This document shows positions 52,703 to 62,311 of a stretch of DNA of 64,000 nucleotides, piece by piece. The stretch is from Asticcacaulis machinosus. Lineage in GTDB: Bacteria; Pseudomonadota; Alphaproteobacteria; Caulobacterales; Caulobacteraceae. Location of the stretch: positions 1 to 64,000 of the forward strand of contig NZ_JAQQKV010000005.1 in NCBI RefSeq assembly GCF_028550435.1, in the 5' to 3' direction. Every line of letters starts with the position of its first letter. Position 1 is the stretch's first letter. Below the pieces are notes generated by a model that saw only the letters and a list, made by a program, of their open reading frames with translations, did no database searches and was not told where the DNA came from. Made by a program: the position numbers and the translations under genes.

Positions 52703-55279
52703 TTACTGCTTGAATGCGACACCAAGCCACAATTGACGACCAAAATAGTTCAGGTCGCGGACACCATACTGATCGTAGTTTTCACGATGTTCATCGGTCA
52801 GGTTGCGCACTTCGCCGATGATCTGCGCCCGGCCGAGATTATAGCGGGCGGTTAAATCGACTTGCTTGAACGGCTTGTCATAGCGATTGGTGGCGGGATC
52901 ACTCGTTGAGAACGAGGTATAACGCTCACCGGTATAGGCGTATGACACCCGCGCCTTGAGCGGGCCATCCTCATAAAAGACCGCCAGGTTGGCCTGATGG
53001 GCGGGCTGACGGTTCAGGCGGTCGGTACGCACACCGTTCGGCAGTTCGGCCTCACCATGCAAGCGGGTATAGTTGGCCGACAGACCAAGGTTCGACAGGA
53101 GACCCGGCAGGAAATCGAGTTCGTTTTTGACGAAGCTCAGTTCCAGACCGGAGACACTGGCATTGGCGACGTTTTGCGGCTGGGTAATGGTATATTGAGC
53201 GCCGTCTATCGTCGTCGTCCCCAGGGTCATAGAGTAGATTTCATCCTTGATGTCTTTGGAGAAGACCGCCACCGACACCATGCCCGACTTTCGCGGCAGG
53301 TACATTTCGACCGCTGCATCATAGTTTTTGGCCTTGCGCGGCTTGAGGTCAGGATTCCCGCGCGACAGGGTGAGTGCCGTCTGGTTAAGGCTTTCGTTCG
53401 TCCCCAGATCGGAAGGGTTGGCCCGCCCGATAGCCTCATAATAGGCGGCCCGGAACTTCATGTTATCCAGAATATTGTAGCTGAACACCGCCGACGGCAG
53501 GAAGTTGTTGTAATTACCCTTACGGCTGAGGGGCGTCACCGTGCTGCCATTGACGCGGTAGCCGTCAATTTCGGTTGTGGTGTCTTCGTATCGCCCGCCG
53601 AAAATCAGGCTATGGCGCTCACCGGCATGACGAGCCTGCACATAGACCGCATCGACGCCTTCGTTGACCACATAGTCGTTGCTGATGCGGTTAAGGTTGG
53701 AAGTTGCCGCATTCAAGATATATTTCGACGGATTAGCGTTTTTGTCGGCCAGGAACTTGTCAAAGTCAATAAACAGTTGCGGGGTGGTGGCATTGACCGA
53801 GGTATAGTTGGTCGGCATCAGCACATCCTGAAGGGTCGAGGTCTGACCTGAGGCGAGCGCATAGACATTCTGAAAGCGGTCGAAGTCACGGGTCAGATCG
53901 CGCGTCTTGGCGCCGGCACCAAAACCCCAACCGTAATCACCGCGCTCCATATTGAAGCGCCAGTCGAGTGAGGCCTCAGTGATATATTCATCGCTGTCGT
54001 CCTCGTAGGGATTATAGCTGTTGAACTTGTAGTTGAACGGATTGAGGAAGGTTGCGCTGTTATCTAGCACCGCCGACGGGATGCCGTCATTGATCGTGTA
54101 GTTATAGGCATTGGCTGCCGAGGTTGCCAGATTGTATTGCAACTGATTGGACGCCTCGACAAACGAAGCTTCTGAATAGGCGGCGCGGAACTTGACGACG
54201 TTATTATCATCCGGCGTCCAGTCAGCGCTGCCCTGCACGATGGTCAGCGGCTTATCGATCGGGAAATCGTTAAAGCGCACAAAACCGCCCGCTGTTGTCA
54301 CCCGCGCCTTGTTGCCGGATGTCAGGGCCGGATCGGTCGATACCGCGCCGCGCGTCAGTTGGTGGGAGTGGCGCAGTTCCTGATCGGCCTGAATATAATA
54401 GGTTGAGGTCAGGGCCGTGGTCAGGGTCTCCATCGGACGCCATTCCAGTTTAAGCGTACCGCCGTAACGATCAACCGTGTTAGGGTAGCTCGACCACAGA
54501 TGAGATGCTTGCACCGGCACGCCATTGGTCAGGTTATAGCCGCCCGGCACGAACCTCTCCTGATCGCGGCGCTTGCGTGAAAACGCGCCGGTGAACAGAA
54601 CGCCAAACTGATCGGCATCACCAAAGGTGGTCGACACCGTGCCGTCAAAGCGGTAATTGACACCGTCATCGCTATCGCGACCATAGCCCTTGCCTGGAAT
54701 ATCCTGACTGTCGCCCATGCCGATGAAGGCCGAGCCTACCCAGTAAAGACCACGCTTATCAAAGGCCGAACGGGTAACGAGGTTGATCGTGCCGCCAATG
54801 GCATTGCCTTCCATGTCAGGCGTGCGCGATTTGAACACTTCAAGACGCTTGACCGCCGTGGTTGGCACCGATTCAAGGTTGAGTTGGCGGTTGCCGCGCT
54901 CTGACGTGGCGATGGTCGAGCCATCGAGCGCGCCGACGGTAAAGTTGGGATCAAGACCCCGGATACCGACAAAGCGGCCCTCATCCTCATCGAATTCAGT
55001 CTGCACGCCCGGCATACGGCGAAAGGAGTCGGAGATATTGTAATCGGGCTGCTGGCCCAGTTCGTCGCCAGTCATAAATTCGGCGATGCGCTCATCATTG
55101 TCTTTGGCGATCATAGCCTGACGGTTTTGCAGGCGAAAGCCCGTGACCACCACTTCCTGAACCCCATCATCCGATGATGCCGTCACGTCCTGAGCCATGA
55201 CCGGTAGTGCTACCATCCCCGTCAGAACCGAGGCCAGTGAAACCAGTGACGCCCCACGGCGCAAATTGAACTTAAGCAT
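52703..55279 (-). CDS. TonB-dependent receptor, Caulobacter type
   Basis: An 858-residue receptor. It has a signal peptide ending near PVMAQ, a TonB-box-like EVVVTGFRLQNRQ, a plug with GDELGQQPDYNISDSFRRMPG and VKRLEVFKSRTPDMEGNAIG, and a barrel ending in LGVAFKQ. GGAGG is seven bases before the ATG. It leads an operon with the phosphodiester glycosidase and propeller genes and faces a ROK/GPH sugar operon, so an oligosaccharide or glycosyl-phosphate is the probable ligand. Confidence 0.92.
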   Translation of the reverse strand: MLKFNLRRGASLVSLASVLTGMVALPVMAQDVTASSDDGVQEVVVTGFRLQNRQAMIAKDNDERIAEFMTGDELGQQPDYNISDSFRRMPGVQTEFDEDEGRFVGIRGLDPNFTVGALDGSTIATSERGNRQLNLESVPTTAVKRLEVFKSRTPDMEGNAIGGTINLVTRSAFDKRGLYWVGSAFIGMGDSQDIPGKGYGRDSDDGVNYRFDGTVSTTFGDADQFGVLFTGAFSRKRRDQERFVPGGYNLTNGVPVQASHLWSSYPNTVDRYGGTLKLEWRPMETLTTALTSTYYIQADQELRHSHQLTRGAVSTDPALTSGNKARVTTAGGFVRFNDFPIDKPLTIVQGSADWTPDDNNVVKFRAAYSEASFVEASNQLQYNLATSAANAYNYTINDGIPSAVLDNSATFLNPFNYKFNSYNPYEDDSDEYITEASLDWRFNMERGDYGWGFGAGAKTRDLTRDFDRFQNVYALASGQTSTLQDVLMPTNYTSVNATTPQLFIDFDKFLADKNANPSKYILNAATSNLNRISNDYVVNEGVDAVYVQARHAGERHSLIFGGRYEDTTTEIDGYRVNGSTVTPLSRKGNYNNFLPSAVFSYNILDNMKFRAAYYEAIGRANPSDLGTNESLNQTALTLSRGNPDLKPRKAKNYDAAVEMYLPRKSGMVSVAVFSKDIKDEIYSMTLGTTTIDGAQYTITQPQNVANASVSGLELSFVKNELDFLPGLLSNLGLSANYTRLHGEAELPNGVRTDRLNRQPAHQANLAVFYEDGPLKARVSYAYTGERYTSFSTSDPATNRYDKPFKQVDLTARYNLGRAQIIGEVRNLTDEHRENYDQYGVRDLNYFGRQLWLGVAFKQ

Positions 55280-55675
55280 GACAGACCCTCCAATACAGGC
55301 TTAACCTTGCCGCAGCCATTTAAACCCGTATTGCGTATTATTTGTGACGATAGCGATTATTTTCACTCACTAAGTGCACTAAACGGAACCACTATCGCCC
55401 AATCTGGCCTAAAATTACACCTTATGCTGAAGATGTTCATCATTTTAAACTTTATATGGGTTTAATTTTAATTACGCGATGTCATGACTTGCACATAGCG
55501 GTGCAAGCCGGTATTTGCGAAGTCGGCCTCAATTAAGGCACCACGCGCGAGAGCAAATTTCGATCAGACTGGATCATAAATTTGCTCTCGTTTTTTGGCT
55601 GTCGCTCTTTCCGATCCATCAAATGACTTCATTTGTTGGCAAACGCTCTAACCGACCGAATTTGTTTGGATAATC
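55280..55675. promoter_or_regulatory. Divergent region between TonB operon and ROK/GPH operon
   Basis: This 396-base gap has no protein gene. It holds promoters for both directions and a strong plus-strand terminator at 55548-55596 that follows no visible gene, so a small RNA or an attenuated leader is possible. Confidence 0.5.
55548..55596 (+). terminator. Orphan intrinsic terminator upstream of the ROK gene
   Basis: A perfect 13-base stem (55548-55560 with 55578-55590) with a 17-base loop is followed by U6 on the plus strand. It lies 80 bases before the ROK start and no plus-strand gene ends before it. Confidence 0.85.
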
Positions 55676-56812
55676 ATGTTCCTCCCCAGAGACGGCCTGC
55701 TGCCGACATCCTCCACCGAGTGGCAAATCCTGAGCCTGATCCAGACCGGCAAGGTCACAACGCAGGCCGATATAGTCGCCGGCACCGCACTCAAGCAGCA
55801 GACCGTTTCCCGAACCGTCGGCGATCTGATCGCGCAGGGTCTGTTGACGACAGGTGAACGAATTTCGTCCGGTCGGCGTGGCCAGCCAAGCACAGTTCTT
55901 TGTCTTAATCCCGACCACCTGTTCTCACTTGGCATATCGATCATGGCCGATGCCGTATCGGTGCTGCTTATGGACATGGCCGGGCGGGAGCGCGGATATC
56001 TGCGCCTGAGCCCGCCGGTAATGTCACGCGAGGGGGTGCTGGGCACAGTACGCGACGCCCTTGAAAGCCTGTGTGCAGCCGCCCGGGCGCAAACCGACAG
56101 GGTGATCGGCATGGGGGTTGGCATTACCGGCTTTGCCCTGGAAGATGGCCGCCGCTTCAACGGGCCCCGCAGTCTGGATGAATGGTCAGGCGTCGACGTA
56201 GCCGGAATTTTCGAGGACGCTTTTGGCCTGCCGGCGTGGGCTGACAACGACGGCAACGTCGCCGCCGCAGGAGAAAGCCTGTTAGGCATCGGACGCTGGG
56301 CGCGAACCTTTGCCTATATGTATATTGCCACCGGCTTTGGCGGGGGTCTGGTCATCAATGGCCAACTGATGCGAGGCGTGCATGGTAATGCCGGAGAATT
56401 TGCCGGCTCTCTGCCGAAATTTATCTACACGCCCCCGACCCTTGAACTCCTGCGCCATTGCTTTGCGCGCCGCGGCGACGAATTTGACACGATCGGCGAC
56501 ATGCTGAACGTCCTTGATGTCGAAGCCCCGGCGGTCAACGACTGGCTGAACCGCATAGGTGATTCCCTGTCATTGGCCTGCTCAGCCTGTGCGGCCATCG
56601 TCGATCCCGAAGCGATTGTTATCGGCGGACGCGTACCGAAAGCTTTGGCGGCCCGCATGATCGAACGCGTAGATATGCGCCACGCACCACGCAGAGGCAT
56701 TTACCGGCCCCAGCCCCGCATCGTGCCTTCAGAAGTCACGGGTGACGCGACCGCCCTTGGGGCCGCAGCCGTACCGCTCAAGCTGCGGGTCTTTAAGACC
56801 GAGATCTTCTGA
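55676..56812 (+). CDS. ROK-family transcriptional regulator
   Basis: A 378-residue ROK protein of NagC/Mlc type. An N-terminal winged helix (SSTEWQILSLIQTGKVTTQA, TVSRTVGDLIAQGLL) precedes a sugar-kinase-like fold with ATGFGGGLVINGQLMRGVHG and GNAGEFAGS. The usual zinc-binding CxCGxxGC element seems absent. It probably senses a sugar or sugar phosphate and controls the sugar transporter that follows and the divergent TonB operon. Confidence 0.85.
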   Translation: MFLPRDGLLPTSSTEWQILSLIQTGKVTTQADIVAGTALKQQTVSRTVGDLIAQGLLTTGERISSGRRGQPSTVLCLNPDHLFSLGISIMADAVSVLLMDMAGRERGYLRLSPPVMSREGVLGTVRDALESLCAAARAQTDRVIGMGVGITGFALEDGRRFNGPRSLDEWSGVDVAGIFEDAFGLPAWADNDGNVAAAGESLLGIGRWARTFAYMYIATGFGGGLVINGQLMRGVHGNAGEFAGSLPKFIYTPPTLELLRHCFARRGDEFDTIGDMLNVLDVEAPAVNDWLNRIGDSLSLACSACAAIVDPEAIVIGGRVPKALAARMIERVDMRHAPRRGIYRPQPRIVPSEVTGDATALGAAAVPLKLRVFKTEIF

Positions 56813-56879
56813 CGATCGCAGCCTGTCACATCAGTGTACTGAAGGGCGTCTATGATGGGCCGCCTTGAAAGCCTCTGTA

Positions 56880-58238
56880 ATGTTCCTGATTTCTCATCTG
56901 AAATTCATCTATGGCCTGGCCAGTTTCGGCAAGGCGCTGCTGTGGAACGCTTCAAGTCTGCTGTTTATTTTCTTCCTGACTGAAACGGTGGGGCTCGAAC
57001 CGGCGGTCGCGGGCACCATTATCAGCGGCTCGCTCGTGCTGAACGCCTTTGCCGACCTCGTCGCCGGAAGGGTCATGACGCGCTATGTATACACGGCCGC
57101 AACGGCCGCGCGCGCCCAGTTCGTCGGCAGTGTGGCCGCCGGCATAAGCTTCGTCGCATTTACCTATGCCGGTCATGTGCCGCAAGCCAGCCGTCTCCTA
57201 TATTGTATTGCGACCTTAACTGTATTCCGCATTGCCTATGCCACTTATGACGTCCCCCACAATACCTATTTTGCGCTGAAAGCTACCTCGGACAAGGAGC
57301 GCTTTGCCCTGGCCTCGGTTCGCTATATCGCCAGTGGCGCGGCCACTTTATTTCTCACCGCCCTGACCGCCTCATGGGTGCGCCGGACAGGCCTGACCCA
57401 GACAGGCAAGTCATTTGAGGCCAATATCGAGACGGACTTTTTTCTTATCTCTCTGGCTCTGGGTGTGATTGCGGCCGGGTTTTCGTTTTTACTGCATCTT
57501 GCTCACGCCACGACTAAGACGGCACCAGCCCCTGTCACAGCGAATTTGATACCCGACGCATCCGCGCAGCACACGCAACCCGGCCCGATCAGCCCCACCT
57601 ATATCTATATCCTGCTGGCGATGGTAGCGCTGTCGGGGACATCGCCGTTTTTTGAGAAACTTGAGCCCTATTTCAGTGCCTATGCCTCCGTTGATGCTGT
57701 CTCGGCCTTAAGCTTCATGACCGCCGTTGCCATTGGAAAGCTGGCCTTTCAACCTTTATGGGCATGGCTCGCCGGCCGCTACGCCCCTGAGCGGCTCTAT
57801 ACCGGCGCTGCGGTATCCATGATTGCGGCATGCCTGATATTTTTGTTGCTAAGCCGTCAGTCACCCGCCCTGTCGCTTCTGAGCGGTATTCTTTACGGCG
57901 CCACATGGGGCGGCGTGGCCAGCTACAAGTGGGGCCTTTTGGCCAAGTCCGTTGCTTCGGACCCGGCGGGCGCTACCAAATGGTTCGGCCTGTTTACCTT
58001 TGCCGCCAAACTGGCCCACGCCGGGGCGGTTTATGGTGTCGGCGTCGTGCTTCAGCATATTGATTACCGCGATGCAACGACCGGGGGTGACGCGATTGCG
58101 ACCCTCATGGTTTTACCGCCTCTGGCTGGGGCCTTAATCATCGTCGCCCTGTCCTTACGCCTGACCAGGCTGAGCCCCGGATCTGGCCAGGTCAGGACTC
58201 GCTGTGCTGACGATAAACAAAGCGCGCCCTTAATATAA
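56880..58238 (+). CDS. MFS sugar transporter, GPH family
   Basis: A 452-residue inner-membrane carrier with about 12 helices. LASFGKALLWNASSLLFIFF at the N-terminus is typical of the glycoside-pentoside-hexuronide cation symporters. An ATG at 56880 is chosen over a TTG at 56865 because alignment begins there. It follows the ROK gene by 67 bases and would import the sugar produced by the divergent operon. Confidence 0.85.
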   Translation: MFLISHLKFIYGLASFGKALLWNASSLLFIFFLTETVGLEPAVAGTIISGSLVLNAFADLVAGRVMTRYVYTAATAARAQFVGSVAAGISFVAFTYAGHVPQASRLLYCIATLTVFRIAYATYDVPHNTYFALKATSDKERFALASVRYIASGAATLFLTALTASWVRRTGLTQTGKSFEANIETDFFLISLALGVIAAGFSFLLHLAHATTKTAPAPVTANLIPDASAQHTQPGPISPTYIYILLAMVALSGTSPFFEKLEPYFSAYASVDAVSALSFMTAVAIGKLAFQPLWAWLAGRYAPERLYTGAAVSMIAACLIFLLLSRQSPALSLLSGILYGATWGGVASYKWGLLAKSVASDPAGATKWFGLFTFAAKLAHAGAVYGVGVVLQHIDYRDATTGGDAIATLMVLPPLAGALIIVALSLRLTRLSPGSGQVRTRCADDKQSAPLI

Positions 58239-58391
58239 ACACCGGGTTTTCATTAATCGTTTAATTTTTACATATCTCTAATTCATCGATCCCATAAGCA
58301 CCGGCACATTCAATTCGTTTGAAATCATTGGACTTAAATACGGCTGGTGTTAGATTTAGTGAAAATTTCATCATGTTCGAGGCATTATAGC

Positions 58392-59402
58392 GTGTCCAAC
58401 GATCCGGCAGAGGTCAAATCGACCAAACGTGTGACCCTGAAAGACGTGGCCAAGGCGGCCGAAGTCTCGCTGGCCAGCGCCTCGTACGCGATCAATGGCA
58501 CAGGCTCCGTCGGCGAGCAGGTCCGCGCTCACGTCCTTAAGATTGCCGAGACGCTGGGGTATCGTCAGAACCTGTCAGCGCGCGCCATGCGCACAGGCCG
58601 AACGGGGACACTGGGCCTGATCCTGCCGGATTTCGCCAATCCGTTCTTCATAACCCTGGCCCAGTCGGTGATGCGCAACGCCCGCGCTCAGGGGTACTGC
58701 GTCTTCGTGACCGATACCGAAGGCGATCAAAAGCAGGAACGCAATGCCCTGAATTTAATGATCGAGCGCGGCGTTGACGGCATTGTCTGGTTTCCGGTAC
58801 GCGACCTCGATAACGGCGCCGCTCTTACCAGTGACACCCCGACGGTGGTTATCGACCGCACCGTCGGCGGCATTGAACAGGTTCATGCCGATTACCGGGC
58901 CGGCGGCCGCCTGGCGGCGGAACATCTGGTGGCATTAGGGCACACACGGATTGGTGTTATCTCCGGGCCGATGAGCGTTCTCAGCATGCGTGAGCGTTGC
59001 GCCGGGGCGATTGCCTATATCGAGCAGCACGCCGAATTGGCCTTTAACCTTGCTACCGCCTTCTCTTACGATCTGGAATCCAATGTCTGCAAGGCCATTG
59101 AACAGCGTGAAGCGACGGCCATTTTTGCCGGGGCTGATCTGATCGGCTTAGGTGTAATTCAACACGCTACGCGCTGCGGCCTGAGCGTGCCCGACGATTT
59201 GTCCGTTGTAGGCTTCGACGATATCCCCTGGGCTCAGATATCAACGCCCCCCCTGACGACCATTGAAATGCCGGTTGAAGAAATGGCCGCTGAAGCCATT
59301 GACGCCCTGCTCCGCCGCATCGACTCCCGCGCACAGCCGCGTCGCAAAGTGGTGTTTGAAACCGCCCTGATCGTGCGCCAGTCCACATCCCGCTACCTGT
59401 AA
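58392..59402 (+). CDS. LacI-family transcriptional regulator
   Basis: A 336-residue LacI-type repressor: HTH VTLKDVAKAAEVSLASASYA with hinge helix NLSARAMRTGRT, then a periplasmic-binding-protein fold (GLILPDFANPFF, DGIVWFPV, GFDDIPWAQISTPPLTT). The start is uncertain: GTG at 58392 with GAGG upstream is preferred, GTG at 58347 possible. Two TGAAACGTTTCA-type sites lie between it and the TonB gene downstream, and a looser TGAAAATTTCA (58360-58370) precedes it. Confidence 0.88.
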   Translation: MSNDPAEVKSTKRVTLKDVAKAAEVSLASASYAINGTGSVGEQVRAHVLKIAETLGYRQNLSARAMRTGRTGTLGLILPDFANPFFITLAQSVMRNARAQGYCVFVTDTEGDQKQERNALNLMIERGVDGIVWFPVRDLDNGAALTSDTPTVVIDRTVGGIEQVHADYRAGGRLAAEHLVALGHTRIGVISGPMSVLSMRERCAGAIAYIEQHAELAFNLATAFSYDLESNVCKAIEQREATAIFAGADLIGLGVIQHATRCGLSVPDDLSVVGFDDIPWAQISTPPLTTIEMPVEEMAAEAIDALLRRIDSRAQPRRKVVFETALIVRQSTSRYL

Positions 59403-59816
59403 TCCCGGTCGCTTATAGCAGCGGACGTTCTGAAGAATGCATTCGCTTGCTCTAAGTTTGTGCTTTGTCGCGACGTTTTAGCAGAAAACCGCTCACACTT
59501 TATCTGCACGTTGTTTTTAAATGACCGCCGGGCCCCGGGCCCGCCTAGCGGCGGATGCTCACCCTTTTGGCCTGGCTTAGTGCAAATAAATTTAGTGAAA
59601 CGTTTCAACAACCTGCGCAAGCCCGCGTAATTTCTAGCTTCAGACGCAATGAAACTGTCATTTTAGCCATATATAGGCCTAAGACACATCCATTTTCACT
59701 CATCCGGCACCGCCAAGACTCATCCGTTTAACGGTAAGCCTCAACAGACCTATTGATAAACAAACTTAAACGTTTCACACGCTTTCAAAGTATTTTTTGC
59801 TATAAGGGGAACCACA
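59403..59816. promoter_or_regulatory. Control region of the fifth TonB receptor with LacI-type operators
   Basis: A 414-base gap without a gene. TGAAACGTTTCA at 59596-59607 is a perfect palindrome with a central CG typical of LacI operators; TTAAACGTTTCA at 59766-59777 is a one-base variant, 170 bases away, 40 bases before the ATG. A GC-rich palindromic cluster (59526-59554) may end the LacI transcript. Confidence 0.65.
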
Positions 59817-62180
59817 ATGAAAACCTCCATTCTGCTGCTGACAACGGCGATAACCGGGCTGTTTGCGGCTGATGTTTCTGCACAAACGACACCGGATACT
59901 ATGCCGGAGGCCTCGGACATAGAAGACGTCATTGTCGTCGGGCGCCGTTTTGGTTCGGGCCTGACACGGGCGACCTTTACGCTTGGCAAGGACGACATCG
60001 ATGAGCGACCATTAGGTGCCGACATCATGCAAAGCCTTAACAAGGTGCCGGGCCTTAGCGTTGCGACCGGCGACGCGCGCGGCGGTACATTCTCGTTTGA
60101 AATGTATATGCGTGGCCTGACCGATGAACAGATAGGACTGACGCTAGATGGCGTGCCAACGGGCGACTCCCGCTTTAATGGCGGCTCACCGCCCGCGCGC
60201 TTTATCGAATCCTCCAATGTGGGACAAATCGTCGTTTCGCAAAGTGCCGGGGATATCGGTGCGCCGTCGCGGTTTGCGCTGGGGGGCTTTGTTAATTTTG
60301 TCACCGACCAGCCGAAACAGGATTTTGCTGTCACACTCGAAGGCGGGCTTGGGTCATTCGATTTTGGCCGCGCCTTTGTCCGCGTGGATACGGGTGAAAT
60401 CGCCGACGGCTTCACCGCCTATCTCAGCGCCTCCACCCAAAGCAACGATATCTGGAGCGGGCCGGACAGCCGCTCGTCCGAACGCGACCACTACGAAGCC
60501 AAGGTGGTCAAACGCTTCGGCAACGGTTCAAGCCTGACCGGCCGCCTGTCTTATAACGAGCAGGCAGACAATGATTTCAACATCATTACCCTGGCGCAGT
60601 TTCGCACCAATCCGGACTCGGATTTCGCCACGGATGAAATTGCCGGTATTCCGGCGGTGGATGTAAACTATGGCGGGGCGCTGGGCGGCACGCGCGAAGA
60701 TTTCTTAAGCTACGTCATTGCTGATCTGGTGCTCAACGCCAACGTCACCTTCAAAATCACCCCCTATTATCAAACCCTGCGCGGTGAATCCTTTCGCTAT
60801 CAGGATCGCTCACGCCTCCTGACCGGTGGCAACCCTTATGCCGTGACCGGCTATAATGCCAATGGCGGCGCCATTCGCCCGGCGCTGACGACGGTGCGCA
60901 ATTCCAACGCGGTGGGCGGCCCCGCCGATATGCGCGTAACGCCCCGTGACCGTGACCGTGTCGGCGTAACCGACGAACTTATCATCAGCGATCTGTGGGC
61001 CGACACCGGCCTGACCCACACTTTACGCTTTGGGTCATGGTATGAAAAAAGCGAAAGCAGCGAACAGCGTAATTTCTATCCGGTTATCAATTCTGCGACC
61101 TCGGCGGCCTATGATCGCGCGAAGCTGAACTATGTTGAGTATGCCCGTGAAGCCACGCTTAAGAGCACCCTGCTCTACGCCCAGGATGAGATAAAAGCGC
61201 TTGATGACCGCCTGACGGTCGATCTGGGCCTGACCTGGTATGACCTTAGCTACGAGGCCCGTTCACCGCTTGAATATTCGGCAGTGGTTTCATTCTCGCA
61301 GCAGTCCGATGTCAACCCCAAGATCGGTGCCAACTACAAACTGGGCGACGGCTGGGAAGTGTTCGGTGGGTACGCCAAAAACTTCGCCGGCATCCCCGAA
61401 GACGCCTTCTTAGGCTCAACCGCCATCATCTCGCCCGACCAGCTTGAACCGGTGACCACTGAAAATCTTGATCTCGGCCTGCGGTACGTCGTTGATCACG
61501 CGGCTTTTTCCGTTCAGGCTTACCGCGTTGATCTGAAGCAGAATGTTGGCATAGTCCCCATATCCACAGTCGGTGTTGATCCGGACGAAATCGTGCGCGG
61601 CAATGTGGCAACGAAGGCTGCCAACACTCAGGGACAGGTTAGTGAAGGCTTTGATGTAACCGGGTTTTACGATTTCGGGGCCGTTGATCTTTACGGTGCG
61701 TACACCTGGATAGATGCCCGCCATGATGACCCGGCAGCAGGCAGCGCTGAGCGGTTGAAACTGGCGTCTCTGGCCATTATTGGTGGGGAGCGGGTACGCG
61801 ATATTGCCGAACACTCGGCGTTCGTGCAGCTAGGCTGGTCACCGATCTCCAATGCCCGCATCGTTCTTAACGGGCGCTATGTGGGCGAACGTGTCGGGGC
61901 ACACATTGTGCTGCAAAACACGTTTCAGGAGATCGGCGTCGATATAATCCCTGACTATACGGTTCTGGGTCTGAGCGGCCACTATGACTTCAACAATATC
62001 CGCCTGCAACTTAATGTCGATAACCTTACCGATGAGGACTATATCGCTTCGGTGTCTGGGGCGACCGTGACTCAACCCGAATTTGGCGCGACCCTGGCTA
62101 ATCCGGCCGGGCGGTCACTGACACGCTATTTTCTGGGCTCGCCGCGCACAACGACCGTATCGCTACGCGTCCGGTTCTGA
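59817..62180 (+). CDS. TonB-dependent receptor under LacI control
   Basis: A 787-residue receptor. It has a signal peptide ending near DVSAQ, a TonB-box-like EDVIVVGRRFG, a plug with IMQSLNKVPGLSVATG and GAPSRFALGGFVNFVTD, and a barrel ending in VSLRVRF. AAGGGG is seven bases before the ATG. LacI-type sites in its promoter point to a sugar-type ligand. A phosphoesterase lipoprotein follows. Confidence 0.92.
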   Translation: MKTSILLLTTAITGLFAADVSAQTTPDTMPEASDIEDVIVVGRRFGSGLTRATFTLGKDDIDERPLGADIMQSLNKVPGLSVATGDARGGTFSFEMYMRGLTDEQIGLTLDGVPTGDSRFNGGSPPARFIESSNVGQIVVSQSAGDIGAPSRFALGGFVNFVTDQPKQDFAVTLEGGLGSFDFGRAFVRVDTGEIADGFTAYLSASTQSNDIWSGPDSRSSERDHYEAKVVKRFGNGSSLTGRLSYNEQADNDFNIITLAQFRTNPDSDFATDEIAGIPAVDVNYGGALGGTREDFLSYVIADLVLNANVTFKITPYYQTLRGESFRYQDRSRLLTGGNPYAVTGYNANGGAIRPALTTVRNSNAVGGPADMRVTPRDRDRVGVTDELIISDLWADTGLTHTLRFGSWYEKSESSEQRNFYPVINSATSAAYDRAKLNYVEYAREATLKSTLLYAQDEIKALDDRLTVDLGLTWYDLSYEARSPLEYSAVVSFSQQSDVNPKIGANYKLGDGWEVFGGYAKNFAGIPEDAFLGSTAIISPDQLEPVTTENLDLGLRYVVDHAAFSVQAYRVDLKQNVGIVPISTVGVDPDEIVRGNVATKAANTQGQVSEGFDVTGFYDFGAVDLYGAYTWIDARHDDPAAGSAERLKLASLAIIGGERVRDIAEHSAFVQLGWSPISNARIVLNGRYVGERVGAHIVLQNTFQEIGVDIIPDYTVLGLSGHYDFNNIRLQLNVDNLTDEDYIASVSGATVTQPEFGATLANPAGRSLTRYFLGSPRTTTVSLRVRF

Positions 62181-62209
62181 TTCATAGATTTAAACACCGA
62201 AACATTAAG

Positions 62210-62243
62210 ACACGTTTTTAGATCCAGCAGATCAGAAACGTGT
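62210..62243 (+). terminator. Intercistronic terminator after the TonB receptor gene
   Basis: An eight-base stem (ACACGTTT 62210-62217 with 62236-62243) plus inner GATC pairing is followed by UUUAUUU. It lies 30 bases beyond the receptor stop and before the lipoprotein gene. Confidence 0.75.
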
Positions 62244-62311
62244 TTTATTTGTCTGTTACGGCTTATGGCTAAACCTTAGTTTTTCACGCCAGCAGGTTCA
62301 GGAGACAATCT

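Noticed and set aside
52997-53851. A 284-codon plus-strand frame inside a TonB receptor gene
   Set aside because: Antisense shadow of the receptor barrel; no start signal or domain.
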